From Thermonema rossianum DSM 10300 (GTDB taxonomy: Bacteria > Bacteroidota > Bacteroidia > Cytophagales > Thermonemataceae), in NCBI RefSeq assembly GCF_000426825.1, contig NZ_KE384579.1:78877-142876 (forward strand): a DNA stretch of 64,000 bases, written 5' to 3'. The number at the start of each line of letters is the position of its first letter. Position 1 is the first letter of the stretch. Shown one piece after another: positions 17,204-26,135 of the stretch. A model generated the notes under the pieces. The model worked only from the letters and a program-made list of their open reading frames with translations. It ran no database searches and was not told where the DNA came from. Both the position numbers and the translations under genes were made by a program.

Positions 17204-17215
17204 AAAAACACGCTA

Positions 17216-18067
17216 TTGTCCATGAAGAACATATACAGAATAGCAGCTATCCTTTTTGTTTTGGCTTTTTTGGCAGGCGTTGCTTTCCTTGTCAACGACC
17301 TCATTTCCTTGCAAGATAAATTGGCAAAAGTGCTGGATTTGAAAGATTTGGCACAGAGGCAAAAAATGGAGCCGGTGCTTTGGCAGCTGACCCTGCACGT
17401 GGCACTCACCATAGCCGCCGCCCTCTTGGCTATTTTCTTTTTGGTGTTGAACGCCAGCAGAGCCAAAATAGTAATTGCCCAACAGCTTGAAGAAGAAATA
17501 CAGCGCAGCAAGCAAGAAAAAGAAGCGGTGCTTGAAGATGCTGCTACCGCCATGCGGCGCGAAATAGAAGAAAAAGTAGCACGTATCCGGGAAATCGTAA
17601 ATGCCAAAGCCGGCACCGATGAGTTTTTCACGCAAGCGCTGGCAGCCATTGCCGAGGCGGTAGAGGCCAGTCAGGGCATTCTTTACCTGAGTAAATATTA
17701 CGATGGCGTGCAGTATCTCGAAGTAGAAGCAGGCTATGCCTACTATGCATCGGAGGGCTTGCCACAGGCTTTTGAAGTAGGCGAAGGCTTTATTGGACAA
17801 GCAGTTAAGGACAAAAAAACGCTTGTTTTTAACGAGCTGCCCGAAGGGTATATTTCCGTGCCGGTGGTGTCGGGTTTGGGTAAGGGAGCCCCCCGCAGCC
17901 TGTTGATTGCCCCTATGTTGGATGCCGACAAAAGAATTTTGGGCGCCATTGAGCTGGCAAGCTTTAAGAATTTTACGGAAAAAGATAAATTGTTGGTCGA
18001 AGAAGCCATGATGTTGCTGGCACCCCATGTTTTTCTGCCGGCAACCACTTCCGACGACAAAGAATAA
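17216..18067 (+). CDS. Membrane-anchored GAF domain protein
   Basis: A 283-residue protein with two membrane helices (IAAILFVLAFLAGVAFLV near residues 5-25 and LHVALTIAAALLAIFFLVL near 60-80) flanking a short external segment, then a coiled coil (EEEIQRSKQEKEAV) and a GAF domain from about residue 125 to 275. The GAF domain resembles the one in the next protein: both share an E-G-x-G-Q-A core, the PRSLLI(A/M)P strand and a closing E-L-A-S segment. It carries no output domain, so it may act as a sensory partner of the large phosphatase encoded 15 bases downstream. Ligand unknown. Confidence 0.8.
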   Translation: MSMKNIYRIAAILFVLAFLAGVAFLVNDLISLQDKLAKVLDLKDLAQRQKMEPVLWQLTLHVALTIAAALLAIFFLVLNASRAKIVIAQQLEEEIQRSKQEKEAVLEDAATAMRREIEEKVARIREIVNAKAGTDEFFTQALAAIAEAVEASQGILYLSKYYDGVQYLEVEAGYAYYASEGLPQAFEVGEGFIGQAVKDKKTLVFNELPEGYISVPVVSGLGKGAPRSLLIAPMLDADKRILGAIELASFKNFTEKDKLLVEEAMMLLAPHVFLPATTSDDKE

Positions 18068-18082
18068 AGAAAAGCCATACGA

Positions 18083-21000
18083 ATGATGAAAACGCGGAAA
18101 AATATAAGCTTAGGGCTGAAAATCACAGTGGTAGTATTGCTGGTGGCACTGTTGGCCGTTGCCTCAGTGAGCTACTTTGCCTTTCAGGAAAGCAAAACCG
18201 CTTTTAGGAAGAGTGCCATAGAATCGCTGCACGCAGTATCGGCACTGAAGGTAGAGAAAATCAATACCTTTGTCCATGAAATTGAGCGGGGTTTATCCAT
18301 CGGCACACGCCTCAATGCCGCCAAGCGGCGCATCTTGTTTGACGAGTCCGGAGACCAAGAGATAGCCGGGACCAACCCTTTTGCAACAGATGAAAATGAC
18401 CCCTTTGCTTTAGACTATGATGAAAGCGACATCTTGCCCGATGACCCCATCTTTGCAGAAGACAACCAACCTCTGTTTGGCACACAGGAGCAGGAAGACT
18501 CCTTGCCGGCAGTCGATCCGCTGACCTTCTTTCTTACCCCCGAAGCCGAGTTGGATAGTGCCATCGCGATTTTGCGAAAAGTGTATGATTTGCACAACAT
18601 TTATTTGCTCGATGAAAAGCAGAATATCAAATACATAGCCGATAAAAAAACAACGGTACAAGAGGAAAACAAGCCTTTCAAACCGCCTGTAGTTGAGCCC
18701 GGTTTCCTTGAGGCAAGCCGTGATTCGCTACATTTCAGCAAAGTCTTTTTGCAAGACAACGCCCCTTATTTGCTGGCAGCTGCTCCCGTTAAGGACAATG
18801 AAGACCGCATTGGTTATCTTGTTTTTGAAATAGACTTTGAGCGCATCGACCGTCTCATCAATGACCGTACCGGCTTGGGCAATACGGGCGAAGTACTGCT
18901 GGTGCAGCTGCAAGGTTCCAATACGGTGTATGTGCTCAATAAGCGCCCCCTGCTGGAAAAAGATGACCCGGTAAAAAGCATGAACCTCACACAGATGGGC
19001 ACCCTCGACGCCTTGGACGTGCCGCTGGCCGTGCGCAAAGCACTGTCGGGCGAGCAAGCCGAGTTGGAGGAGACAGACGACCGGGGCAAAGAGGTGCTGG
19101 CCGTGACCGACTATGTCCCTCAACTGCAGTGGGGCGTGATTGCCAAAATTGATACATCTGAGGTATATGCGCCTGCTTTTGGGCTGCTGAAACGTTTCTT
19201 GTTGTCAGCAGGTATTACCCTGCTGGTTGCTTTGCTTATTGGACTTATTTTCTCGCAGTTTTTTGTGCAGCCCTTGGGTATTTTGCGTGATGCCGTTGCT
19301 TCTTTGGCAAAAGGGCGCCTGCCTGCCTCCATCGAGGTGGACTCAAAAGACGAGGTCGGCGAAATGGCCTCTTACCTCAACCGCCTGGTGGCAAACCTGC
19401 GTAGCATGGCAAATTTCGCCTCACGCATTGGTAAAAAAGATTTTGACGTGGAGTTTAAACCCGCCGGCGAAGACGATGTGTTGGCCACCGCCCTGCTTGC
19501 CATGCGGGACAGCATTGTGGCTTCGGCAAAAGAAGAAGACGAAAAGCGTTGGATTGTAGAGGGCGTCAAAGAAGTGGGTGATATCCTGCGTGCACGTAAC
19601 GACCTGAAGGAAATGGGCGAAGAATTGCTGGCTTACGTGGTGCAAAGAATAGGTGCTGTGCAAGGGGCATTTTATGTGATGAATGAAAGTGAAAATGAAG
19701 AGGGCGTGAGCTATCTGGAAATGTATGCCAGCTATGCTTACAATAAAAAGAAATATTTGGAAGCCCGCTTCAAGGTAACACGAAAATACGCCGAAGGACT
19801 GGTGGGGCAAGCCGCCATCGAGCGCGATATGATACGGCGTACCGAAATCCCCGAAGATTACTTGACCGTTACTTCCGGCTTATTGGGCGAGCAGCGCCCC
19901 CGCAGTTTGCTCATCATGCCGTTGATTACCAACGAGACCGAGGTGATGGGTTGCTTGGAGCTGGCATCTTTGCACCCCTTCGAAGAAGACGGGCGCGAAG
20001 TGAAATTTGTGCAGGAAATCAGTGGTATCATCGCCCGTACCATCTTCAACATTAAGACAGCCGAAAAAGAAGCCAAGCTCTTAGCCGAAACCACCCAGCT
20101 GAACGTAGAACTGCAGGCGCGTCAAAAAGAGCTGGAAAAAATTGCCAAGGACTTGCAGGAAAAAAGCCGTGAGCTGCAAAAAACAGTTGAACAGCTGGAG
20201 CTTGAAAAGCAAGCCGTGCAGAACGAGCAGCGCAAAACGCAAATCCTGCTTGAAAACGCCTCGGAGGTAATTATCATTTATGACGAAACCATCCATATAC
20301 GCTACATCAGCCCCTCGGTAGAACGAATCCTTGGTTACGGCGTAGATGAAATGGTAGGCATCAACGATGAAGTGCATGTGGAAGAGGAGTGGAAAGAAGC
20401 CTACCGCCGCATGTTCGAAGAACTGAAGCAATACCCCGACGAGCGGGTAACCATTCAAATGGAATACCGCAAAAAAAGCGGCGAAGCCATCTGGGTGGAA
20501 GTGACCGGCACCAACCTCTTGCAAGACCCCGTCATCAAAGGGATTGTTGTGAATATGCGCGATATTACGGAGCGCAAGCGCGCCGAGCGCGAAGAACGGA
20601 TGCGCTCGCAGATGCAGGCGCTCTCCGAAAACTCGCCTGATTTGATTATGCGTCTCAACCTCGAAGGGGTTATCTACTATATCAACCCGACCATTGAAAA
20701 CTATACGGCGAAGGCTAAGGAAGAATACCTGCAAAAGGTATTGAGCAATGAGTTATTGCCCGAAGAGGTGGTGCGTCAGATGTATCGTGTGTTGGAAGGT
20801 GTCAGTGCCCGCCGTGAAAAAGTGACGCTCGAAATCAACTTCCCTTCGGTTTTGGGCGACCGCGTCATGCAGCTGAATGCTATTCCGGAGTTTGGTGAAG
20901 ACAACGAGCTGGAGTCTATTTTGGTTGTACTGCACGATATCACCGTAATGAAGGAATACCAGCTCGAAATAGAAACTGCCAATAAGAAAGTAACCGACAG

Positions 21001-21748
21001 TATCAACTACGCAAAGCGTATTCAAGATGCCATCATGCCGGATACGCAGCTGCTGCGTTCTTACTTTGCCGACTCTTTCGTTATCTTCAAACCCCGGGAT
21101 GTGGTTAGTGGCGACTTCCCCTGGATTGTGCGCAAAGGCGACTATATTTATGTGGCAGCCGCCGACTGTACCGGACACGGCGTGCCCGGTGCTTTGGTGT
21201 CGCTTATCGGTTACTTCCTCATGAACAACATCATAGACACCCATAGCGACATTTTACCCAACGACTTCCTGGACCTGCTCGACAAAGAGATGACCCATAC
21301 CTTACGCCAAGACCGTGAAGACAGTGTAACCCGCGACGGTATGGATGTGTCATTGGCACGCATCGACTTGAAGAACAATAAGATACTGTATGCCGGTGCA
21401 CACCGGCCGCTCTATTATCTCTATCCTTCCGATGAGGATGTGCAAGAGATTAAAGGCGATAAAATGCCCATTGGCGGTGGGCAGTTCCGCGACAGGGACA
21501 AGTTCTCCGTGCATGAGCTGGATTTGACGCAGGGCTTGAGTATTTACCTCTTCTCTGATGGCATGCCGGACCAGTTTGGAGGTCCTCAAAACCGGAAGTT
21601 CTCTTCTAAAAGAATACGTAACATTCTTTTAGAGCATAGACAAGAAAACATGGACCAAATAGCCATGGCATTGGATACTGCCTTCGTGGAGTGGATGGGC
21701 GACAACAAGCAAACAGACGACGTGCTGTTTATCGGTATTCGCTTTTGA
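18083..21748 (+). CDS. SiaA-like membrane receptor with PP2C (SpoIIE) phosphatase domain
   Basis: A 1221-residue multi-domain receptor. In order: membrane helix (about residues 11-33), a large extracytoplasmic sensor region (to about 368, Cache-like, with a very acidic insert around 85-140), second helix (about 370-393), HAMP (about 394-445), GAF (about 490-660), a coiled coil (about 665-720), two PAS domains (about 722-833 and 846-960), and a C-terminal PP2C/SpoIIE-type serine/threonine phosphatase (about 990-1221) with VVSGDFPW, AADCTGHGVPGALVS, SDGMPDQFG and TDDVLF metal-binding motifs. In Pseudomonas, SiaA (receptor-HAMP-PP2C) dephosphorylates SiaC. Here the SiaB- and SiaC-like genes follow directly, which supports the same role. 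The extra GAF and PAS domains are not in the Pseudomonas protein. Possible CheR/CheB target sites were not identified. Confidence 0.88.
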   Translation: MMKTRKNISLGLKITVVVLLVALLAVASVSYFAFQESKTAFRKSAIESLHAVSALKVEKINTFVHEIERGLSIGTRLNAAKRRILFDESGDQEIAGTNPFATDENDPFALDYDESDILPDDPIFAEDNQPLFGTQEQEDSLPAVDPLTFFLTPEAELDSAIAILRKVYDLHNIYLLDEKQNIKYIADKKTTVQEENKPFKPPVVEPGFLEASRDSLHFSKVFLQDNAPYLLAAAPVKDNEDRIGYLVFEIDFERIDRLINDRTGLGNTGEVLLVQLQGSNTVYVLNKRPLLEKDDPVKSMNLTQMGTLDALDVPLAVRKALSGEQAELEETDDRGKEVLAVTDYVPQLQWGVIAKIDTSEVYAPAFGLLKRFLLSAGITLLVALLIGLIFSQFFVQPLGILRDAVASLAKGRLPASIEVDSKDEVGEMASYLNRLVANLRSMANFASRIGKKDFDVEFKPAGEDDVLATALLAMRDSIVASAKEEDEKRWIVEGVKEVGDILRARNDLKEMGEELLAYVVQRIGAVQGAFYVMNESENEEGVSYLEMYASYAYNKKKYLEARFKVTRKYAEGLVGQAAIERDMIRRTEIPEDYLTVTSGLLGEQRPRSLLIMPLITNETEVMGCLELASLHPFEEDGREVKFVQEISGIIARTIFNIKTAEKEAKLLAETTQLNVELQARQKELEKIAKDLQEKSRELQKTVEQLELEKQAVQNEQRKTQILLENASEVIIIYDETIHIRYISPSVERILGYGVDEMVGINDEVHVEEEWKEAYRRMFEELKQYPDERVTIQMEYRKKSGEAIWVEVTGTNLLQDPVIKGIVVNMRDITERKRAEREERMRSQMQALSENSPDLIMRLNLEGVIYYINPTIENYTAKAKEEYLQKVLSNELLPEEVVRQMYRVLEGVSARREKVTLEINFPSVLGDRVMQLNAIPEFGEDNELESILVVLHDITVMKEYQLEIETANKKVTDSINYAKRIQDAIMPDTQLLRSYFADSFVIFKPRDVVSGDFPWIVRKGDYIYVAAADCTGHGVPGALVSLIGYFLMNNIIDTHSDILPNDFLDLLDKEMTHTLRQDREDSVTRDGMDVSLARIDLKNNKILYAGAHRPLYYLYPSDEDVQEIKGDKMPIGGGQFRDRDKFSVHELDLTQGLSIYLFSDGMPDQFGGPQNRKFSSKRIRNILLEHRQENMDQIAMALDTAFVEWMGDNKQTDDVLFIGIRF

Positions 21749-21767
21749 TGCAAAGTGATTGAATACG

Positions 21768-21793
21768 AAAAAGCATATATAATTTTGCTTTTT
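21768..21793 (+). terminator. Weak terminator-like hairpin before the SiaB gene
   Basis: AAAAAGC at 21768-21774 pairs with GCTTTTT at 21787-21793, followed by A/T-rich sequence. The stem has few G-C pairs, so it may only reduce read-through. Confidence 0.3.
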
Positions 21794-21863
21794 ATGTATA
21801 AATTAGTGGAAATTTAATTTTATTTTGTTAATCTTTACAATTAACCAAAATGAGTATTTGACT

Positions 21864-22415
21864 ATGAAATATGTTTTTGATTTACACAAAACGATGCTGG
21901 CACACAACCTCATATTAGTATATGAGGGGGAGTTTACACAAGAAATCACCAAGTCTATTTTGGCCATGGCTGAGCGCAACATGGATGCCATTGGTGAGAG
22001 CTCCGGTGTAAAAAGAAAGGTGTTTAATGTAATGGTCGAGTGCTTGCAAAATATCGTGAAGCACGCCGAAGACCTCAACGAAAAAGGCGAAGACGGTTTG
22101 CGCAACAACGCTATTTTCTTGTTAGGCAAAAGCGTATCGCAGTACTTGATTACTTCGGGTAACCCCGTTCGCAACGAAGTGATAGAGTCCATATCCTCTA
22201 AGATAGACCAAGTCAACGCCCTGGATAAAGACGGTTTGAAGCAGTTGTATAAAGAGGTAATCAAAAAAGGCGAAATTTCTGAAAAAGGAGGAGCCGGGTT
22301 AGGATTTATCGACATGGCGCGTAAGTCAGGACAAAAACTCGAGTATTCGTTTGAGCCTATCAATGATGAGTTTTCTTTCTTCTCTTTGCAAATTACCGTT
22401 CCCCGGGAAGACTAA
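21864..22415 (+). CDS. SiaB-like protein kinase
   Basis: A 183-residue protein of the SiaB family, which has a GHKL-type ATPase fold like anti-sigma factor kinases. The N box appears as VMVECLQNIVKHAED and the G box as GGAGLGFIDMARKSG; ATP-lid material lies between. In Pseudomonas SiaB phosphorylates SiaC on Thr68, opposing the phosphatase SiaA. I start at ATG 21864 (MKYVFDLHKT), with 115 bases after the phosphatase gene; the in-frame codon at 21825 is in A/T-rich leader. Next gene is 51 bases on and encodes the matching SiaC-like substrate. Confidence 0.87.
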   Translation: MKYVFDLHKTMLAHNLILVYEGEFTQEITKSILAMAERNMDAIGESSGVKRKVFNVMVECLQNIVKHAEDLNEKGEDGLRNNAIFLLGKSVSQYLITSGNPVRNEVIESISSKIDQVNALDKDGLKQLYKEVIKKGEISEKGGAGLGFIDMARKSGQKLEYSFEPINDEFSFFSLQITVPRED

Positions 22416-22466
22416 TTCAATCTAACTTTTTATAATTTTGTAATCTACAAACTAACTGAAGGACAT

Positions 22467-22835
22467 ATGAACATCATCAGCTTAGAAGGAAAAGAGGATA
22501 CCCCAAAAGTGATCTTGGATAAAGACAATGGCGTGTTTGAGATCTCGGGCCGTTCTCTCCCCGAAGATGCGCGCGAGTTCTATCGCCCCATTATCGAATG
22601 GCTGCAAGAGTATGCCTCGAACCCCAACCCCGAAACTGTATTTAACTTCAAACTTGAGTACTTTAATACAGCTTCTTCCAAGCTCTTGTTAGATGTGCTG
22701 CAGACTTTGGAAGGCATTCCCAATGCCAAGGTGATATGGTATCACTTCGAAGACGATGAAGACATGGAAGAAGCAGGAAAAGAGTTTGAAGACATGGTGG
22801 ATGTAGAATTTGAATTTAGAATATTGGCAGACTAA
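22467..22835 (+). CDS. SiaC-like regulatory phosphoprotein (DUF1987)
   Basis: A 122-residue protein of the SiaC/DUF1987 family. Family landmarks are visible: an N-terminal strand pair with TPKVILD, the FEISGRSLPEDAREFY segment, and FNTASSKLLLD where the threonine is residue 68, the same number as the phosphorylated threonine in Pseudomonas SiaC. There, unphosphorylated SiaC binds and activates the diguanylate cyclase SiaD. No GGDEF protein is encoded in this window; the downstream gene is an ABC transporter with extra domains, which is the obvious candidate effector or partner, though only by position. The C-terminal third is strongly acidic. Confidence 0.88.
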   Translation: MNIISLEGKEDTPKVILDKDNGVFEISGRSLPEDAREFYRPIIEWLQEYASNPNPETVFNFKLEYFNTASSKLLLDVLQTLEGIPNAKVIWYHFEDDEDMEEAGKEFEDMVDVEFEFRILAD

Positions 22836-22902
22836 CGCTACTTTTCTGCTTAATGCTAAGTAGTGGGCTGCCGGGCAGCAGTATCGAACCAAAAGAAAGT
22901 CT

Positions 22903-25900
22903 ATGAGTGAAAACGTATTAGAGGCTTTAGCAAAGTTGTTTGCCATTACAACAATGCAAGATGGAGGTGCCTCCCCAAAGGAGCGTGCTTATGTGGAGGA
23001 CTATTTTCAACGCGTACTTGATAAAGCCTCGGTACCCAAGTATCTCCAAATCTATGAGCAGGTAGAGCGCGAGTTTCAGGAGAATATAGAACGTGCCCGG
23101 CAGAAAGAGATCGAAAAACTCAAAAAGAAAAAAGAAGGGGCACAAGTAGATGCTGCTGAAGTAGCCAAAGAGATAGAAGAAAGGGCTTTCATGCGTTTCT
23201 CGGTGCGTGCGTTAAAGATGTGCCGGGAAATCAACAACAACCTCGACCTTCAACAGAAGGTCTTTGCTTTAATTCGTATGCTTGAGCTGGTGGCCTGTGA
23301 TAATAATCTCAGTGCCAGGCGAATGGAGGTGATTCGCACCGCTGCAGAATCACTCCAGCTGGAAGAATATTTTGGGCTGATCAAAGACTTCGTATTGGGA
23401 GAGCTGGAAGACCTCCTGATACACGAAGAAGTGCTCATTATAGCCTCCGATTTTTATCCTACCCATGAGCAATTGGCAAAGCACCTTTCGCCCGAAAAGG
23501 GCCTGAAAGGTGCTTTGGTCTTCTTACGCATCCCCGATGTAGATGTGTTCTTCTTGCGTTACCTCCCCGACAAAACAGGTGACTATGAAGTGGTTCGCCT
23601 TGATGCGGTGGAAATAGTGCCCAATGTCGTGGAAGTTTTTGCACGGGGAAGCATCATCCGTACACAGCTCGAAGTAGTCTATTATAGCGAGGTAGTAAGT
23701 GGCTTTATAGGCAAAAGCATCAAGCCCATTTCCTTTGAAGCCACAGATATTGAGTTCCGTTTCAAGAACGGCAACATCGGCGTGCGCAACATCAACCTGA
23801 AGGAGGGCGCCGGCCGCTTGATTGCCATCATGGGAGCCAGTGGAGCCGGGAAAACCACTTTGCTGAATGTGCTCTCCGGCTTGGAAAAGCCTTCCAAGGG
23901 GCAAGTGCTCCTCAATGGTGTGAACATTCACGACGAGCAAGACAAGCAGCGCATCGAGGGGGTGATTGGCTATGTGGCACAGGATGACCTGCTGATTGAA
24001 GAGCTGACCGTTTATCAAAACTTATACTACAGTACCAAACTTTGTTTTAAGGACCTGACCGAAAAGCAGCTGCACGAACGGGTGGTGGATACGCTTGCCA
24101 ACTTGGGGCTGGAGCATATCAAAGACTTGAAAGTGGGGTCGGTCTTGGAAAAGACTATCAGTGGGGGGCAGCGCAAACGCTTGAATATTGCTTTGGAGCT
24201 CATTCGCGAACCTTCCGTGCTCTTTTTGGATGAACCCACTTCCGGGCTTTCGTCCCGTGATTCCGAGAACGTCATGGACTTGCTCAAAGAGCTTTCCTTG
24301 AAAGGAAAACTCATTTTTATAGTGATTCACCAGCCCTCATCCGAAATATTTAAGATGTTTGATAAGCTCCTGATTCTTGATACAGGAGGTTATCCTATTT
24401 ACTATGGCAACCCCATTGAAGCCATCAGTTATTTCCGTCGCAAGGCGCAGTATCCGCGCGCCGATGAACCGGCTTGCGAGCGTTGCGCCAATACCAAGCC
24501 CGAGGAAATCTTTGATATTATAGAAGAGCGGATAGTAACCGAAAAAGGGGTATATACCAACAAACGCAAACGCACCCCCGAGCAATGGCACGAAGAGTAC
24601 CTCAAAGAGTTTGGAGGCAAAACCGAGCTGGTAGAGCGAGTAACCGAACTGCCTCCCAAAGCTTTGGATTTGCCCAGTAAAATCAAACAGACGGCCATTC
24701 TGGCTACGCGCGATTTCTTGTCGAAAGTAACAAACCGCCAATATGTAGCCATCAACCTCTTGGAAGCGCCCTTGTTGGCTTTGTTGCTTTCCTTTGTGAT
24801 TCGTTATCAGAATACACCGGAAGGGGAGTATGTCTATCGTTTCAATGACAACATACCTGCCTATATCCTCATTTGTGTGCTGGTAGCCCTTTTCATGGGC
24901 TTGACCGTCAGTGCCGAAGAGATTATCAAGGACCGTAAGATACGGAAGCGCGAAGCCTTTTTGAATATAAGCAAGCATAGTTATCTGCTTTCCAAAGTGT
25001 TGATACTGTTTACCTTGTCGGCAGTTCAAACACTTTCTTTTGTGCTTATAGGCAATGCCATCCTGGAAGTGCAAGGAATGACCTGGACCTACTGGTTGGT
25101 GCTCTTTTCCGTTTCTTGCTTTGCCAACATGCTGGGGTTGAATATATCCAACACCTTCAACTCGGTAGTAACCGTTTATATTACCATTCCGCTTTTGCTT
25201 ATTCCCCAAATGATATTGAGTGGTATTATTTTCAATTTTAACAAGCTGAACACAGTAGTCAGTGAAAAAGGACGTGTGCCTCTTTTGGCAGATTTGATGG
25301 TATCGCGCTGGGGCTTTGAAGCCATTGCCGTGCGGCAGTTTAAAGATAACCCTTACGAGGCGCCTGTGTATGGCTTCGATAAAGAGGAAAGTATTGCCGA
25401 CTACCGGCGCTCTTTTTGGTTGGAAGAGATGCGTGAGGTGCTGGGCGCGGCCGAAGATTTGCTGAAGCTGCCCAAAAGCGAAGCACGCGCTCCGTTGGAG
25501 GAAAAACTGACTCTTTTGGCTAAGGAATTGGAGCGGGAACAGCGTGCCGATGCGCGTTATCGCTATGCGCGGGAACACCGCCCCGAAACGCCCTATTACG
25601 AAAATCTTTTGCATGAGCTGACGCCCGAAAGGTTTTCTCGCAAAACGGTAGAGTATCTGGAAGAGTACTTCAACACCCTCGAAGAGTATTACAAAAAACG
25701 TTTCAACACAGCACGGCGTCAAAAAGAATTCTTTTTGTTTAATGTCGAAAGCCAAGGGGTAAACCTTGACTCACTGCGAGGACTGTTTTACAATGATGCT
25801 TTGGCCGATTTGGCTAAAAATGCCAATATGAAAGACAAGATAGAACTATATAAAGGCAAGTTTTTACAACACATGGATCCTATCTTCCAGGACCCTACTG

Positions 25901-26109
25901 ATTATAAGCATGCCCTTGACTACCGTGCTCACTTTATGGCGCCTCGTAAACACTTCTTGGGACGCTACTTCGATACCTACTATTTCGATATAGCCGCTAT
26001 ATGGATATTGACGATTTTATTGTATTTTACACTTTATACAGACTTCTTTAACAAACTATCGTTGTCGAAGGGGTGGGAAATGGCTAAGTCTTTCAAAATA
26101 AATAAATAA
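22903..26109 (+). CDS. ABCG-type ABC transporter with TerB-like N-terminal domain
   Basis: A 1068-residue single-chain half transporter. Residues 1-180 are helical and begin with DGGASPKERAYVEDYF, a pattern like the metal-binding TerB fold; 180-280 is an unassigned beta-rich stretch. The ABC ATPase follows: Walker A GASGAGKTT (about 309-317), signature SGGQRKR (about 420), Walker B LFLDEPTSGL (about 440) and H loop VIHQPSS. A linker with ACERCANTKPEE leads to an ABC2-type membrane domain with five helices between about 615 and 775. About 245 charged, largely helical residues then precede one last helix (about 1033-1050). The domain order (ATPase then membrane) is that of the ABCG/White group. 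Substrate unknown; it lies 67 bases after the SiaC-like gene and directly before the lipoprotein pairs. Confidence 0.88.
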   Translation: MSENVLEALAKLFAITTMQDGGASPKERAYVEDYFQRVLDKASVPKYLQIYEQVEREFQENIERARQKEIEKLKKKKEGAQVDAAEVAKEIEERAFMRFSVRALKMCREINNNLDLQQKVFALIRMLELVACDNNLSARRMEVIRTAAESLQLEEYFGLIKDFVLGELEDLLIHEEVLIIASDFYPTHEQLAKHLSPEKGLKGALVFLRIPDVDVFFLRYLPDKTGDYEVVRLDAVEIVPNVVEVFARGSIIRTQLEVVYYSEVVSGFIGKSIKPISFEATDIEFRFKNGNIGVRNINLKEGAGRLIAIMGASGAGKTTLLNVLSGLEKPSKGQVLLNGVNIHDEQDKQRIEGVIGYVAQDDLLIEELTVYQNLYYSTKLCFKDLTEKQLHERVVDTLANLGLEHIKDLKVGSVLEKTISGGQRKRLNIALELIREPSVLFLDEPTSGLSSRDSENVMDLLKELSLKGKLIFIVIHQPSSEIFKMFDKLLILDTGGYPIYYGNPIEAISYFRRKAQYPRADEPACERCANTKPEEIFDIIEERIVTEKGVYTNKRKRTPEQWHEEYLKEFGGKTELVERVTELPPKALDLPSKIKQTAILATRDFLSKVTNRQYVAINLLEAPLLALLLSFVIRYQNTPEGEYVYRFNDNIPAYILICVLVALFMGLTVSAEEIIKDRKIRKREAFLNISKHSYLLSKVLILFTLSAVQTLSFVLIGNAILEVQGMTWTYWLVLFSVSCFANMLGLNISNTFNSVVTVYITIPLLLIPQMILSGIIFNFNKLNTVVSEKGRVPLLADLMVSRWGFEAIAVRQFKDNPYEAPVYGFDKEESIADYRRSFWLEEMREVLGAAEDLLKLPKSEARAPLEEKLTLLAKELEREQRADARYRYAREHRPETPYYENLLHELTPERFSRKTVEYLEEYFNTLEEYYKKRFNTARRQKEFFLFNVESQGVNLDSLRGLFYNDALADLAKNANMKDKIELYKGKFLQHMDPIFQDPTDYKHALDYRAHFMAPRKHFLGRYFDTYYFDIAAIWILTILLYFTLYTDFFNKLSLSKGWEMAKSFKINK

Positions 26110-26135
26110 ATTGCTTGTAATAAATGCTAAATAAT

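Noticed and set aside
24337-25755. A 472-codon minus-strand frame within the ABC transporter gene
   Set aside because: The plus-strand frame has Walker A, signature, Walker B and membrane helices. The antisense frame shows no recognisable feature.
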